DNA from: Ferrimonas balearica
GTDB taxonomy: Bacteria; Pseudomonadota; Gammaproteobacteria; Enterobacterales; Shewanellaceae
Direction: 5' to 3'
Assembly: GCF_019802085.1 (NCBI RefSeq)
Contig: NZ_JAHVHV010000003.1
Location: forward strand, 1-64,000
Length of the DNA: 64,000 nucleotides
A program made the translations under genes and the position numbers. Below the pieces are notes generated by a model. The model was not told the DNA's origin. It searched no databases and saw only the letters and a program-made list of their open reading frames with translations. This document shows, in pieces, positions 46,432 through 58,200 of this stretch. Position 1 is the stretch's first letter; every line of letters begins with the position of its first letter.

Positions 46432-46830
46432 TTAATCGATGTCGTAGAGGGTGTAGCCCTGGTTCTGCAAGCAGCGACGCAGCACCAGCGCCTGGGTGTC
46501 AGTGGCGGATATGCCCCCTTCGGCAGCGCCAAAGGTGGCCCCCACCAGGGCCCCGGCCAGGGCACCGGCCACCGCGCCCTCCCAGCCGTCATCCACGGCA
46601 CCCACCACGGCACCGCCGGCGCCGCCCACCGCGGCGCTGTTCACCGCGCCGACCCGGGCCGCTTCCCCTTTATCGACACTGCGGGCGTAGCCTTCGCAGT
46701 AGGCCAGGTCCCGCTGGTACTGCGCCGGGTCCACGCCGCTCATCTCCACCACGGGTTGCTGGTTGTAGGCGCAGCCGGCGCCCAGCAGGGCCACCAGGGC
46801 CACCAGGGCCAGGGGTGTCCATCGGTTCAT
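46432..46830 (-). CDS. Glycine-zipper lipoprotein (paralogue 2)
   Basis: 132 residues. Lipobox GAGC (Cys20), then AYNQQPVVEMSGVDPAQYQRD, YARSVDKGEAARVG, a glycine/alanine-rich zipper (about 65-105), and QALVLRRCLQNQGYTLYDID at the end. Clear paralogue of the gene at 45851-46240, from tandem duplication. The second ATG (46830) is preferred because GGAGG is six bases before it and touches the first ATG at 46836. Confidence 0.72.
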   Translation of the reverse strand: MNRWTPLALVALVALLGAGCAYNQQPVVEMSGVDPAQYQRDLAYCEGYARSVDKGEAARVGAVNSAAVGGAGGAVVGAVDDGWEGAVAGALAGALVGATFGAAEGGISATDTQALVLRRCLQNQGYTLYDID

Positions 46831-46956
46831 CGTCATCCTCCATGTTGACAGCGTGTTGCCTCTTCCAACCTAAGTTGCGCAAAAGGCGGCGAAAAAACAA
46901 GCGGGTTAGGGCATCGTCCAATGGCCATTCAGGGCCGGTTCAGGGGGCACAAAAAA

Positions 46957-46978
46957 AGGCCGCCCCGTGGGGCGGCCT
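46957..46978 (-). terminator. Terminator after rnb
   Basis: A perfect 10-bp stem AGGCCGCCCC with a GT loop, followed on the minus strand by seven T. Confidence 0.9.
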
Positions 46979-46994
46979 CTTGGTGCGCAGGCGT

Positions 46995-48953
46995 TTACTG
47001 GTCGAAGCGCTTGACCGGTTTGGCCACCACGCTGCGCTGATCCACCCGCACCTCGGCGATCTGCACCGTCAGGTCGTCGGCCACCTTCAGCACCGGTTCG
47101 CCGTCGAACTTGGCGATGCCGGTGTCGCCGCTGCACTCCAGGCGCTTCTTGTCCTGGCTCAGGAAGGGAGCGGGCACAAAGGCCACGGCCCCGTTCTCCT
47201 TGAAGCGCACCCGCACACCGCCGCGGTTGATGTCGATCACCTCGGCTTCGAACGGGCGATCGCTGCCCTCCTCGGCCTTGAGGTAACGGGCGTAGAGCCA
47301 GTCGCCCACGTCCCGCTCACACATGCGGTGCAGTCGACGCTTCTCGGACAGATGCTCCAGCAGCGCCTCGTCCAGCTCGTTCAGGGCGCCGGGCTGGCCG
47401 ATGATCGCCTTGAGCAGACGGTGGTTGATCATGTCGCCGTACTTGCGGATCGGTGAGGTCCAGGTGGCGTAGCCGCTGAGCCCCATGCCGAAGTGCGGCT
47501 TGGGCTCGGCCGCCATCTCGGCGTAGGCCTGCATGCGGCGGATCCGCGCGTCCAGGTAGCCGGTGGGCTGGGCATCGAGATCGCGGCGCAGCTGGCAGTA
47601 ACCCTCGAGGGTGGTGACCTTCTCGGCGCAGTGGCTCAGGCCGTGCTCGGACAGCAGCTCGATGGCCGCCGGGATCTTCTCCGCGTCCAGGCCGGCATGG
47701 CTGTTGAAGATCCCGCGACCCAGCTTGGCTCCCAACAGGGCGCCACAGGCGGTGTTGGCCAGGATCATCGATTCCTCGACGATGCGGTTGGCGGTGCGGC
47801 GGTAGTCGGCGTGGATCGCCAGCACGTTACCGGCGTCGTCCACCTCGAAGCGGTAGTCGGGGCGATCCGGGAACACCAGGGCGTGCTCATGGCGCCAGGC
47901 GGTGCGGGCGTTGGCCAGGGCGTGCAGGCCCTGGACCTGCTCGGCGATGGCGTCGCTCTCGGGCTGCCAGGCGTTCTCCACCCCCTCCAGCAGATCGGAG
48001 ACCTTGTCGTAGGCCAGCTTGCCCTGGGAGCGGATGGTGGCGAGGAAGAACTCCGCTTCCCCTTCCAGGGCGCCGTCGGCGGCCACCTGGATGCGGGCGG
48101 CCACGGCGGGACGGTCCTCGCCCTCCACCAGGGAGCAGAGCTCGTCCGCCAGCTGGCGGGGCAGCATGGGCACGTTGAAGCCCGGCAGGTACTGGGTGAA
48201 GGCGCGCTTCTTGGCCTCCTGGTCCACCTCGTCCCCCATGGCCACGTAGGCGGTGGGATCGGCGATGGCGACGGTCAATTGCCAGCCGCCCTCGGCCTTG
48301 GCTTCCACATAGAGGGCATCGTCCATGTCCTTGGTGGACTCGGCGTCGATGGTGACGAAGGGCAGCGCGGTGAGATCTTCCCGCTCGGCGGCGTCCGCCA
48401 GCTGCCACTGGGCCGGATCCGCCGGCTCCACCTTGGCCAGGTCGTGCTTGGCCAGGATCACCCACCAGGGGACATGGGGATCGTCGGTCTTGGCCACCAG
48501 CTCGGACACCTCCGCCAGGAAGGTGTTGTCGTCGGGGCGCAGGGGGTGGCGCTTGAGGTGGGCCACCACGTAATCGCCGTCTTTGAGGGCCTCCTCGTCG
48601 ACGGTTTTCTTCACCCGGGCGCGGATGGCGTCCTTGATCAGCGGGTGATCCGGCACCACGTTGACCCGGCCCTTGATCCGCTTCACGCGGCCGACGAAGC
48701 GGGTCAGGAAGGGCTCAATCAGGGTCTCCGGCTCGGCGCTGGTCTTCTCGCCTTCGGTGCGCAGCACGGCGGTCACCTTGTCCCCGTGCATCACCTTCTT
48801 CATGTACGGCGGCGGCACGAAGTGGCTTTCGCCCTTCTCGGTCTCGATAAAGCCAAAGCCCTTGTCGGTCCCTTTGACGGTGCCCTCCACCGTGGGCAGG
48901 GATTCGCGGATCTGCGCCTTGAGCTGTTGCAGCAGGGGATTGTCTTGAAACAT
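46995..48953 (-). CDS. rnb: Exoribonuclease II
   Basis: 652 residues, near the 644 of E. coli RNase II. Cold-shock domains (about 15-165), catalytic RNB domain with DAESTKDMDDALYVE (about 202-216) carrying the metal-binding aspartates, then the S1 domain at the end (about 560-640). It degrades single-stranded RNA 3' to 5' and yields nucleoside monophosphates. It has no long C-terminal basic tail as in RNase R. AGAGACTCCGG precedes the ATG. Single gene with its own terminator. Confidence 0.92.
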   Translation of the reverse strand: MFQDNPLLQQLKAQIRESLPTVEGTVKGTDKGFGFIETEKGESHFVPPPYMKKVMHGDKVTAVLRTEGEKTSAEPETLIEPFLTRFVGRVKRIKGRVNVVPDHPLIKDAIRARVKKTVDEEALKDGDYVVAHLKRHPLRPDDNTFLAEVSELVAKTDDPHVPWWVILAKHDLAKVEPADPAQWQLADAAEREDLTALPFVTIDAESTKDMDDALYVEAKAEGGWQLTVAIADPTAYVAMGDEVDQEAKKRAFTQYLPGFNVPMLPRQLADELCSLVEGEDRPAVAARIQVAADGALEGEAEFFLATIRSQGKLAYDKVSDLLEGVENAWQPESDAIAEQVQGLHALANARTAWRHEHALVFPDRPDYRFEVDDAGNVLAIHADYRRTANRIVEESMILANTACGALLGAKLGRGIFNSHAGLDAEKIPAAIELLSEHGLSHCAEKVTTLEGYCQLRRDLDAQPTGYLDARIRRMQAYAEMAAEPKPHFGMGLSGYATWTSPIRKYGDMINHRLLKAIIGQPGALNELDEALLEHLSEKRRLHRMCERDVGDWLYARYLKAEEGSDRPFEAEVIDINRGGVRVRFKENGAVAFVPAPFLSQDKKRLECSGDTGIAKFDGEPVLKVADDLTVQIAEVRVDQRSVVAKPVKRFDQ

Positions 48954-49219
48954 CCGGAGTCTCTTGATTGGAGTAAGGTCGGCCGCCGCCCAGGGGCCGC
49001 GACCAGAAAAACGGCAATTGTACGGGAATCGACGACCCTGGCCAATGCCGTCGCCGTCGCCGATAACCGGGTGTGGCCGGCCCCGAACCCGGGGTCGACC
49101 CTGGGCATCACGTCAAGCGGTTGATCTTTGCCGGCTCCCGGCGGCAACCGGAGCCAAAGGGGTCGGGCAGGAAGGGGGATACCATGGGGCCGCCGGCGGG
49201 CGGCCCCGACGAAAGGGGC

Positions 49220-50173
49220 TCAGTTGACCCGGTTGACCGGGTCACCCGCCAGGTAGGCGTGCAGGTTGGCCACCACGATGTCCAGCAGGTTCTGTCGCGC
49301 CTCCCGGGTGGCCCAGGCGTTGTGGGGGGTGATCACGCAGTGCTTGGCACTCAGAAGCGGGTTGTCCGGGCTGGGGGGCTCGGTGGAGAGCACGTCCAGT
49401 CCCGCCCCGGCAATCACCCCACGATTCAGCGCGTCCGCCAGATCGGCTTCATTCACCAGGCCGCCGCGGGCGGTGTTGATCAGCAGCGCCGAGGGCTTCA
49501 TGGTGGCCAGCAGGGCGGCGTCGACGAAGCCGGTGTTGGCCTCGGTCTGGGGGCAGTGCAGGCTCACCACGTCGGCCTCGGAGAACAGGGTGGCCTGATC
49601 CACCCAGCGGTACCCTTGGGGCAGCTCGGCGATGGGGGTGCGGGTGTGCACCAGCACCTCCATATTGAACCCCCGGGCCATGCGCGCAGCGGCCTGGCCG
49701 ATGGCACCGAAGCCCATCACGCCGAAGCGCTTGCCCGCCAGGGCCATCAGGGGGCGGTTCCAGAAGCAGAACTGGGTGGCGCGGCACCACTGGCCCTCGG
49801 CCACCGCCTGGTGATGCTCCGCCACCGCGCTGCTGTGGTGCAGCAGGTGGGCGATGGCCATCTGGGCCACGGACTCCGGCCCATAGGCCGGGGCGTTGGT
49901 CACCAGGATCCCCCGCTCGGCGGCGGCAGCCAGGTCCACCACGTTGACCCCGGTGGCCAGCACGCCGATGTACTTCAGGCTCGGCAGCGCGGCCAGGGTC
50001 GCCCTGTCCAGCACCACCTTGTTGGTGAACAGCACCTCGGCTCCCTGGGCCCTCTCCACCACCTGTTCGGGCGTGGTGTGCTCATGGCAGTGCCACTGCC
50101 CCAGCGTCGCCAGGGGGGACCAGTCCAGATCGCCGGGGTTCAGGCTCGCCCCATCCAGTACCACCAGTTTCAT
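49220..50173 (-). CDS. D-2-hydroxyacid dehydrogenase (HprA/glycerate dehydrogenase-like)
   Basis: 317 residues. The NAD-binding loop GFGAIG (154-159) and the catalytic triad R236 (NTARGGL), E265 (STEPP) and H284 (TPHNAW) are intact. It should reduce a 2-keto acid such as hydroxypyruvate or glyoxylate, or oxidise glycerate, with NADH/NAD. The exact substrate cannot be read from the sequence. It lies 13 bases before the outer membrane protein gene at 50183 read on the minus strand, so the two may be cotranscribed. Confidence 0.88.
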   Translation of the reverse strand: MKLVVLDGASLNPGDLDWSPLATLGQWHCHEHTTPEQVVERAQGAEVLFTNKVVLDRATLAALPSLKYIGVLATGVNVVDLAAAAERGILVTNAPAYGPESVAQMAIAHLLHHSSAVAEHHQAVAEGQWCRATQFCFWNRPLMALAGKRFGVMGFGAIGQAAARMARGFNMEVLVHTRTPIAELPQGYRWVDQATLFSEADVVSLHCPQTEANTGFVDAALLATMKPSALLINTARGGLVNEADLADALNRGVIAGAGLDVLSTEPPSPDNPLLSAKHCVITPHNAWATREARQNLLDIVVANLHAYLAGDPVNRVN

Positions 50174-50182
50174 CGTCGCTCC

Positions 50183-50569
50183 TTAAAACCAGACGCGCAG
50201 GCCCATGGCGTAGTCGACGTCGAAATCGCCGGACTCGCCAAAGGTGACATTGGGCACCACTTCCCCAAACAATTCAACCAGACCGGCCCGGGCACTGAGC
50301 CCCAGCTTGGTGCGCAGCCCCACCGGGGCCTTGCTGTTGTCGGAGACCTGGCCCCCGAGGCCGAAGTAGAGGTTGGGGAACTCCTGGGTGTGGAAGCGGC
50401 GGTCGACATTGACCACGAAGCGCTCCGTGCCCACGGCGATGTCCCAGCGGTTGACGCCGATGGTTACCGCCTCCTCGCTGCCGAACTGGTAACCGACCCC
50501 CACCTCGGCCCGGGCGGGCAGGGCAAACAGCAGGGCACAGAGGGGAAGCAGGGCGAGCAGGCGTGTCAT
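50183..50569 (-). CDS. Small outer membrane protein
   Basis: 128 residues. Signal peptide (MTRLLALLPLCALLFALPARA, cleaved near 21). The mature part has strand-like repeats (VGVGYQFGSEEAVTIGVN, FVVNVDRRFH, FGLGGQVSDNS) and ends LRVWF, a Phe-terminated barrel signature. It is short, so a small barrel of about eight strands. The ATG at 50569 with TTGGAGATCCT before it is chosen over the long upstream frame. Function unknown. Confidence 0.65.
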   Translation of the reverse strand: MTRLLALLPLCALLFALPARAEVGVGYQFGSEEAVTIGVNRWDIAVGTERFVVNVDRRFHTQEFPNLYFGLGGQVSDNSKAPVGLRTKLGLSARAGLVELFGEVVPNVTFGESGDFDVDYAMGLRVWF

Positions 50570-50701
50570 AGGATCTCCAATACAGCAAAGGGCCGTGGCC
50601 CTTAAAAGGCACCGGGGCGAACCCCAATGAATTGAACCAAATTGGGTTTGGCATTGTAGAGAGGGATGAAACTCAGTACAGACGACCAGAAGGAAACTGT
50701 G

Positions 50702-51298
50702 GTGAAGCTCAACATTGTGGAACGTGCACTGGTCAACAATCCGGTGCGGGCCTGGGCCCAACGTCATTTCGAAGCCCCGCGATTGATGGCCCTGGGGGGC
50801 CCCTGCCCCGATGCCGTGGCGCTGGAGATCGGCGGCGGTCAGGGCGAAGGGGCCCAGATCATCCGGGAACGCTTCGGCGCCGCCCGGGTGATCAGCCTGG
50901 ATCTCGATCTGGCCATGGTGCAGCGGGCCCGGCGCCGCCTGGCGGGCCTAGAGGACATTCTCTGCCTGCAGGGGGATTGCACCGCCCTGCCCCTGGCGGA
51001 CGGCAGCGTCGATGCCCTGTTCGATTTCGGCGTGGTGCACCATGTGCCCAACTGGCGCTCGGCCCTGGACGAGTTGGACCGGGTGGCCCGCCCCGGGGCC
51101 CGACTGTACGCCATGGAGGTGTACCGCAGCCTCATCTGTCACCCGGTGTGGAAGCGGGTGCTGACCCACCCGCAGCAAGACCGTTTCGACCAGGACGAGT
51201 TTATCGATGCCTGGCGCCAGCGAGGCTGGCAGCTGCTCAAGGAGCGCCGCCTGGGCCAGGGCCTGGGCTGGCTGGCGATGCAAAAAGGGCGGCCCTAG
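50702..51298 (+). CDS. Class I SAM-dependent methyltransferase
   Basis: 198 residues. SAM motif I is ALEIGGGQGEGAQII, motif II LDLDLAMVQRAR, and a post-II region GDCTALPLADGSVDALFDFGVVHHVPN, typical of the Methyltransf_11 class; substrate unknown. The GTG at 50702 with AAGGAA six bases upstream is preferred to the ATG at 50666, whose ribosome site touches it. Its TAG stop codon lies in the loop of the terminator for the convergent gene. Confidence 0.82.
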   Translation: MKLNIVERALVNNPVRAWAQRHFEAPRLMALGGPCPDAVALEIGGGQGEGAQIIRERFGAARVISLDLDLAMVQRARRRLAGLEDILCLQGDCTALPLADGSVDALFDFGVVHHVPNWRSALDELDRVARPGARLYAMEVYRSLICHPVWKRVLTHPQQDRFDQDEFIDAWRQRGWQLLKERRLGQGLGWLAMQKGRP

Positions 51299-51305
51299 GC
51301 CGCCC
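51287..51305 (-). terminator. Terminator overlapping the methyltransferase stop codon
   Basis: GGGCGGCC and GGCCGCCC form an 8-bp stem with a CTA loop. On the minus strand TTTTTGC follows, so it ends the barrel gene at 51328. The methyltransferase stop codon (51296-51298) is in its loop and stem base. Confidence 0.8.
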
Positions 51306-51327
51306 CTGGTTGTCGCTCAGGTTGCGC

Positions 51328-51962
51328 TTAGAAGCGCACCCGCAGGCCGATGTTGGCCTGGGACTGGATCATGGTGTCCGCCTCCACCCGCAACACGCAG
51401 CTGCCGGTGCACACCAGGGTGCTGCTGTTGTCCACCGCGGTGATCATCGCCCGGTAATCGGCGAAGATCGCCAGGTTGTTCATCAGCAGGTACTCGACCC
51501 CGCCTCCCAGGCCCAAAGAGAAGAACAGCTCGCTGGAGTAGGTGCTGCGAGGCTTGATGTTGGTGGCCCCCAGACTGGCGGTGACGTAGGGACGGAAGTC
51601 GCCCCGGGGGAAGTAAAGCGAACCACCGACGTGGTAGTACTCCATGTCCACCTTGATGCCGGAGGTGGGGGCGAAGCTGCCCTCCTTAAACTCGCTCTCC
51701 TGCTTGCTGTAGAACAGGTAGATGTTGCCCGGATCCGGGGTTTCCACGCCGATCATCAGGCCATAGTGGGCGTTGTCGTCGAACTTCAGCTTGCCCACGT
51801 CCTCCCGGGAGGTGTTGCCATCCTCGTCGGTGACCTTCTCGGTGACGTCCAGGGTGCCGCCGGCGGTGTAGCCGTACAGGGGGGCCACAAAGTAGGTCCG
51901 TTCCGCCAGGGCGGGGCTGGCCGCCAGGCTGAGGATTAAGCCCACGGGGGCCAATAACGCTT

Positions 51963-51966
<4 letters not shown>
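51328..51966 (-). CDS. Outer membrane beta-barrel protein downstream of djlA
   Basis: 212 residues. Signal peptide (MKALLAPVGLILSLAASPALA, cleaved near 21), followed by strands (YFVAPLYGYTAGGTLDVTE, YGLMIGVETPD, YLFYSK, YVTASLGATNI) and a final LRVRF, a barrel signature. A cysteine pair (LVCTGSCVL) probably forms an extracellular disulfide. It overlaps djlA by ATGA, indicating translational coupling. Family not recognised. Confidence 0.7.
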
Positions 51967-54374
<2,408 letters not shown>

Positions 54375-54436
54375 CCGTCATCCAATGGTCGAGAGGGTAA
54401 ATTTGCTTTATCATACCAAGGTTTTGGCCCTGGGCA

Positions 54437-54464
54437 GGAACCAGCCTGCGGAGTCTCGGTCGAA
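54437..54464 (+). promoter_or_regulatory. Candidate sigma-E promoter of lptD
   Basis: GGAACCA (54437-54443), 16 bases, then TCGAA (54460-54464) resembles GGAACTT-N16-TCAAA or TCTGA of sigma-E. lptD is a sigma-E target in E. coli. Each element has mismatches, so this is a candidate only. Confidence 0.4.
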
Positions 54465-54529
54465 GAGAAAAAGATCGGGCCCAGATCACGTCCGGCCACC
54501 TCACCCAAATTCATTGCTTTAGGGACACG

Positions 54530-56815
54530 ATGCGCTTTCCCCTTGTCATTGTCTGTTGCAGCCTGCCGCTGAACGCCTGGGCCGAATCCCTGTCGGTGGA
54601 GCGCTGCATCGTCCGGCCGCCGATGGCCCTCCTGCCCGAGGAGCCCCAGGGCGAGCAAAGCCCCATCGATCCCAGCCAACTGCCCATCGAAGTGCAGGCC
54701 GACCGCAGCCAGGCGGTGGCCGGCGACGCCGCCCAATTCAGCGGCAACGTCAAGCTGCGCCAGGGGATGCGCCAGATCACCGCGGAGAAAGCCCGGGTCA
54801 GCCAGCAGGAGGGCAGCTTCAGCGCCGAGGGCGGCCTGGTCTACCAGGACGTCAACGTCGCCATCACCGCCGACTCCCTGTCCGCCGACATGGACGACTA
54901 CAACGCCGAGCTGAACCAGGCCAACTACTGGCTGCGGGGCCAGCAGGTCCACGGCCAGGCGGAACAGCTCAAGATCCAGGGCGACAACAACCTCATCCTC
55001 AACGGCGCCACCTTCAGCACCTGCCCCCAGGACGATCCGGACTGGCTGCTGGAGGCCAAGGAGATCAAGATCGACGCCGACGAGGAGTGGGGGGAGATCT
55101 GGCACGCCAAGGTGAAGCTGTTCGACGTGCCGGTGTTCTATGTGCCCTACATGACGGTGCCGGTGTCCAACAAGCGCAAGAGCGGCTTCCTGTTCCCGGA
55201 GATCACCACCAGCACCAAAAACGGCGTGGATGTGGCGATCCCCTACTACTGGAACATCGCCCCCAATTTCGACGCCACCCTGACCACCCAGTACATGACC
55301 AGCCGGGGCCTGTTCCTCAAGGGCGAAGGGCGCTACCTGCAGCCCTACGGTGCCGGCCAGATCAACCTGGAGTACATCAGTGACGATCGCCTGCTGAGCG
55401 ATCGGCCGGACCGCTACCTGCTGCATTTCGAGCACGCCGGCAAGCTGGAGAACAACTGGCGCCTGTACGGTAACTACACCAGCATCAGCGACGACAACTA
55501 CTTCAACGATTTCGACTCCTCGGTGCGCGCCTCCACCGACAACCAGATCAGCCGGGAAGGGGAAGCCGCCTACTTCACCGATAACTGGGATTTCGCCGTC
55601 CGGGTGCAGGACATCGAGGTGCTGGGAGACGCTAGCAAGCCGTTCCAGGTGATGCCGTCGCTGAGCTTCGATTACCGCAATCCCGGGCTGGCCGGGCCGG
55701 TGGATTTCACCTTCAGCACCGAGCTGACCCACTTCGCCCACAAAGAGGACAACCACCTCACCGCCACCCGCTGGCACATGGAGCCGACCCTGACCCTGCC
55801 CTACCAGGTGCCCGCCGGCAGCTTGACCACCGAGCTCAAGCTGATGCAGACCTTCTACGAGCAGCGGGACCCGGATGAGCAGCTGGAGGATTTCGTCAGC
55901 CGGACCCTGCCCCAGTTCCGGGTGCACGGCCAGATCAACTTCGAGCGGGACACCCAGGTGTTCGGCAACCGCTACACCCAGACCCTGGAACCGCAGATCC
56001 AGTACCTCTACGTGCCCAAGACCGATCAGTCCGACATCGGCCTGTACGACACGGCACTGCTGCAGGAGGATTACTACGGCCTGTTCCGGGATCGCCGCTT
56101 CTCCGGATTGGATCGCATCGCCGACGCCAACCAGATGACCCTGGGGGTCTCCACCCGCTTCTTCGACGACGGCCACGCCGAGCGGGCCCAGATCTCCCTG
56201 GGCCAGATCCTCTACTTCGACGACTCGGAAGTGGGCCTGGGGGACGACGACAGTCAGATCCGCCGCTCCAACTCCGCCCTGGCCGCCGAGGTGGAACTGC
56301 AGGCCTCCCAGCGCTGGTTCTTGAGCGGCAGTTTGCAGTTCGATACCCAATCCGGTGACACCAACAAAAGCGAGCTGCTGGTGGATTACCGGGTGGACGC
56401 TGACAAGCTGATCCAGCTCTCCCACCGCTACGTGCCGGATCTGGGCACCGACGTGGACGGCAACCCCATCGACATCAGCCAGGCCGGGATCCGGACCGCC
56501 TGGCCGCTGACCGACGAGCTCTCTTTCGTCGGCAACTACTACTACGACATGAACCTTAACCGCTCGGTGGAATCTTATGCTGGGTTCCAGTACGAATCCT
56601 GCTGCTGGGCGATTCGGTTGGCCTACCACCGCCACCTGAACACCAACTACGAGGACAACGATTTCACCACCATCAGTCCCCGGGACGATTTCGACAGCGG
56701 CGTGATGCTGAAATTCGTTCTCAAGGGGCTGGGCTCCACCGGCCCGCTGGGGCTGCAGGACATGCTGGACGAGGGGCTGTTCAACTACCGCCGCCCCTAT
56801 TACCTGCGTAACTGA
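54530..56815 (+). CDS. lptD: LPS-assembly protein LptD
   Basis: 761 residues. Signal peptide 1-18 (AWA then ES), periplasmic LptA-like jellyroll domain (about 50-190), then a C-terminal 26-strand barrel ending YYLRN. Four cysteines outside the signal, C26, C165 and C691/C692 (ESCCW), match the two disulfide-forming pairs of E. coli LptD. It inserts lipopolysaccharide into the outer leaflet with LptE. First gene of the lptD-surA-pdxA-rsmA-apaG-apaH order; surA starts 92 bases later. Confidence 0.96.
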   Translation: MRFPLVIVCCSLPLNAWAESLSVERCIVRPPMALLPEEPQGEQSPIDPSQLPIEVQADRSQAVAGDAAQFSGNVKLRQGMRQITAEKARVSQQEGSFSAEGGLVYQDVNVAITADSLSADMDDYNAELNQANYWLRGQQVHGQAEQLKIQGDNNLILNGATFSTCPQDDPDWLLEAKEIKIDADEEWGEIWHAKVKLFDVPVFYVPYMTVPVSNKRKSGFLFPEITTSTKNGVDVAIPYYWNIAPNFDATLTTQYMTSRGLFLKGEGRYLQPYGAGQINLEYISDDRLLSDRPDRYLLHFEHAGKLENNWRLYGNYTSISDDNYFNDFDSSVRASTDNQISREGEAAYFTDNWDFAVRVQDIEVLGDASKPFQVMPSLSFDYRNPGLAGPVDFTFSTELTHFAHKEDNHLTATRWHMEPTLTLPYQVPAGSLTTELKLMQTFYEQRDPDEQLEDFVSRTLPQFRVHGQINFERDTQVFGNRYTQTLEPQIQYLYVPKTDQSDIGLYDTALLQEDYYGLFRDRRFSGLDRIADANQMTLGVSTRFFDDGHAERAQISLGQILYFDDSEVGLGDDDSQIRRSNSALAAEVELQASQRWFLSGSLQFDTQSGDTNKSELLVDYRVDADKLIQLSHRYVPDLGTDVDGNPIDISQAGIRTAWPLTDELSFVGNYYYDMNLNRSVESYAGFQYESCCWAIRLAYHRHLNTNYEDNDFTTISPRDDFDSGVMLKFVLKGLGSTGPLGLQDMLDEGLFNYRRPYYLRN

Positions 56816-56907
56816 CGGAGCAGAGTGTGATAGAGTGCAAATCCTCTGTGGGCGCACATTACCGATCCGCGGCCAAGACCGCGGACACCGACAAGATGGA
56901 CTTGAGA

Positions 56908-58200
56908 ATGAAACTACGTAACCTGCTGATGGGCGCCGCGGCCGCCCTGATGTTCGGTCAGGCCCTGGCCCAACCCCAACCCCTGGATGAGGTGGCGGTG
57001 CTGGTCAACGACGGCGTGATCCTGAAAAGCGAAATCGACGACCGGATGACCTCGGTCAAGCGTGGCGCCCTGCAATCTGGCCAGCAACTGCCCTCCGACT
57101 CCGCCCTGCGCACCCAGGTGATCGACCGTCTGATCGCCGAGAGCCTGCAGCTGCAGATGGCCGAGCGCATGGGCCTGGTGATCAGCGACATCCAGCTGGA
57201 CCAGACCCTGGAGAACATGGCCCGGGAGCAGAATCTGACCCTGGAGACCCTGCGCGAAGAGATCGAGTCCGACGGCACCAACTACGCCGCCTACCGGGAG
57301 AGCGTGCGCCGGGAGATCACCATCGGCCAGGTGCAGCGCATCCAGGTGCAGCGTCGCATCCAGATCTCCCCCCAGGAGATCAACACCCTGGTGGATCTGA
57401 TTAACGAGCAGGGGCTGCAGGACGCCGAGTTCCACGTGGGGCACATCCTGATCGACTTCGCCGGTGACGAAACCGCCGCCCGGGAGCGCGCCGACAAGGT
57501 GCTGGAGATGCTCAACGACGGCGCCGACTTCGGCCAAACCGCGCTGGCCGCCTCCTCCGGCCCCAAGGCCCTGGAGGGCGGTGACTGGGGCTTTATGAAC
57601 ATCAATGAGATGCCCACCCTGTTTGCCGAGGTGATCAAGGACGCCAAGAAGGGCGACATCATCGGCCCGGTGAAAAGTGGCGCCGGTTTCCACGTCATCA
57701 CCATCTTCGACACCCGGGGACAGGAAGTTCAGGAGCTGGCCGAGGTGAACTCCCGCCACATCCTGCTCAAGCCCTCCCCCATCCTGAGCGAAGACATGGC
57801 TCAGACTCTGCTGGAGGAGTTCATGACCGAGGTGAAGGCCGGCGACGCCGACTTCGCCGAGCTGGCCCGTCAGCACTCCGACGATCCCGGCTCTGCCGCC
57901 CGCGGCGGCGACCTGGGCTGGGCCGATCCCAACATGTACGTGCCGGCGTTTCGCGACACCCTGAACCGGCTGGACGTGGGTGAGTACTCTGAGCCCTTCC
58001 GTTCCTCCCACGGCTGGCACGTGGTGCAGCTGGTGGATCGCCGAGTCACCGACGCCACCGATCAGGCCAATACCGACCGCGCCTACCAGCTGCTGTTCCG
58101 CCGTAAATTCGGTGAGCAGGTTAACGCCTGGCAAGAGGAGATGCGCGCCGGAGCCTACATCGAGGTGCTGGAGCGGGGCGGGCGCGGTAGCCGCTCATGA
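56908..58200 (+). CDS. surA: Periplasmic chaperone and peptidyl-prolyl isomerase SurA
   Basis: 430 residues, E. coli SurA has 428. Signal peptide 1-21, N-terminal chaperone domain, two parvulin domains (about 170-270 and 285-385, the second with [18 protein letters not shown] and [11 protein letters not shown]) and a C-terminal helix. It escorts outer membrane proteins such as LptD to BamA. The ATG at 56908 is chosen for the signal peptide; an ATG at 56896 is four codons upstream. Its last bases overlap pdxA by ATGA. Confidence 0.95.
   Translation: MKLRNLLMGAAAALMFGQALAQPQPLDEVAVLVNDGVILKSEIDDRMTSVKRGALQSGQQLPSDSALRTQVIDRLIAESLQLQMAERMGLVISDIQLDQTLENMAREQNLTLETLREEIESDGTNYAAYRESVRREITIGQVQRIQVQRRIQISPQEINTLVDLINEQGLQDAEFHVGHILIDFAGDETAARERADKVLEMLNDGADFGQTALAASSGPKALEGGDWGFMNINEMPTLFAEVIKDAKKGDIIGPVKSGAGFHVITIFDTRGQEVQELAEVNSRHILLKPSPILSEDMAQTLLEEFMTEVKAGDADFAELARQHSDDPGSAARGGDLGWADPNMYVPAFRDTLNRLDVGEYSEPFRSSHGWHVVQLVDRRVTDATDQANTDRAYQLLFRRKFGEQVNAWQEEMRAGAYIEVLERGGRGSRS

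Noticed and set aside
49185-49206. Hairpin downstream of the hydroxyacid dehydrogenase gene as terminator
   Set aside because: The GGGGCCGCC/GGCGGCCCC stem is strong but no T-run follows on the minus strand.
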